A stretch of 7,747 nt of DNA from Acidobacteriota bacterium. GTDB lineage: Bacteria > Acidobacteriota > Vicinamibacteria > Vicinamibacterales > UBA8438. Positions 7,376-7,747 of this stretch are shown in pieces. The position numbers were made by a program, and so were the translations under genes. How positions within the stretch are numbered: position 1 is the first letter of the stretch; each line of letters starts with the position of its first letter. The stretch is from contig DTWD01000307.1 in NCBI GenBank assembly GCA_012963185.1, positions 1-7,747 of the forward strand, read 5' to 3'. Below the pieces are notes generated by a model. It saw only the letters and a program-made list of their open reading frames with translations, was not told the DNA's origin and made no database searches.

Positions 7376-7629
7376 TGGGGCCAGAGTTTCAGCGTTACCG
7401 TCCAGGCACCAAAAGCGCCCTGCACAATGACCAGACCCAGCAGTAACGATGTCCAGCGCAGCAGACCCGGTGCCTGAGTGCGGGCACGCCAGCTGAAGAA
7501 CACCAGCAGCATGGCCAGCAGCCCAAGGGATGCAGCCAGATAACGGTGAATCATCTCCATCCAGGCCTTTTCTGCTTCCAGCGGTCCAGTGATACGGATG
7601 TCCCGCCGGCGTAGGTCATCGAGGTCCAG
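7366..7629 (-). pseudogene. ctaA: Internal fragment of heme A synthase (CtaA/COX15)
   Basis: The minus-strand frame reads PLEAEKAWMEMIHRYLA (from 7584), two membrane helices, and GAWTVTLKLWPQVV up to the junction. These are hallmarks of the proteobacterial CtaA/COX15 family: EMIHRYLA carries a heme-ligand histidine, and WTVTLKLWPQVVTAHLLGG normally follows. CtaA is an inner-membrane enzyme that oxidises heme O to heme A for cytochrome oxidase. Here only about 75 residues are left. After VVT the expected AHLLGG is replaced by unrelated sequence and the frame ends at 7279 inside the antisense of the C13-like gene. Upstream of PLEA the match fades, and a TGA at 7632-7630 closes the frame where about 80 more residues should be. 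G+C is about 60% by hand count (7376-7584), higher than the cluster, suggesting another organism. No relation to the MoxR operon. Confidence 0.8.
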
Positions 7630-7747
7630 TCATCCGGATCCTCATCCAAGATGATCGCGTGCGTCTTGTATCACACTTTTGAGAGCAGACGTTGTTAAAG
7701 CCGACACAAATGAGATCCGTCGACAGAGAGTCAGAATGCTGCGACCG
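7630..7747. other. Unassigned right-edge segment
   Basis: These 118 bases are about 50% G+C. I recognise no gene. A minus-strand frame is open from the edge for about 35 codons (GRSILTLCRR...DARDHLG, then TGA near 7640), and a plus-strand frame is also open to the edge (ending NEIRRQRVRMLRP). Neither resembles CtaA or any family I know. Given the breaks beside it, this may be a third joined piece. Confidence 0.3.

Noticed and set aside
7279..7629. Real fusion or horizontally acquired ctaA in the operon
   Set aside because: Both ends of the CtaA match break off within the protein, the frames do not fuse, and no mobile-element ends are visible; a chimeric sequence explains it better.
1..7747. 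CRISPR array, tRNA, rRNA, IS element or terminator hairpins
   Set aside because: I saw no regularly spaced repeats, tRNA-like cloverleaf, transposase or inverted-repeat ends, and gene gaps are too short to hold a terminator.

Overview
The window holds one tightly packed, leftward-reading (minus-strand) gene cluster that fills almost all of positions 1-7375. A short piece of unrelated DNA is joined on at the right edge. Base composition of the cluster is about half G+C in the stretches I counted. The gene order is: cysteine-free C13/caspase-like protein, DUF4159 protein, MoxR AAA+ ATPase, DUF58 protein, BatA-type VWA membrane protein, DUF4175-like membrane protein. From memory this order is typical of Acidobacteriota (Vicinamibacteria-like) genomes, many known only from metagenomes. 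That placement is an inference from gene content, since there is no rRNA or other marker here.

Layout in order of transcription: an N-terminally truncated C13/caspase-like protein (7375-6455); a secreted DUF4159 protein (6449-5673); a MoxR ATPase with a TTG start (5660-4617); a DUF58 protein whose best start is a GTG one base after the MoxR stop (4615-3704); a BatA-like protein with N-terminal membrane helices, a VWA domain, a GATase-like domain and a C-terminal helix (3681-1597); and a DUF4175-like protein with three N-terminal helices that runs off the left edge (1573-1). Gaps are 5, 12, 1, 22 and 23 nt, so this is almost certainly one operon. No promoter or terminator lies in the window.

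How the genes may work together: MoxR ATPases are chaperone-like AAA+ proteins that pair with VWA-type partners. DUF58 and BatA both carry intact DxSxS metal-binding motifs. The likely picture is a cytosolic MoxR-DUF58 unit acting with a membrane-anchored VWA protein on an envelope system that also uses DUF4175 and two exported proteins. The exported pair are DUF4159 and a C13-fold protein that has a serine where the catalytic cysteine should be. The substrate and physiological role are unknown.

Right edge: at 7366-7375 the sequence passes, through a stretch that fits both genes, from the C13-like gene into a higher-G+C fragment (about 60%) of a CtaA/COX15 heme A synthase of proteobacterial type. 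That fragment itself breaks off again at about 7585-7632. This looks like a chimeric junction (assembly or library artefact, less likely real recombination), so gene content right of about 7375 should not be trusted as genomic neighbourhood.
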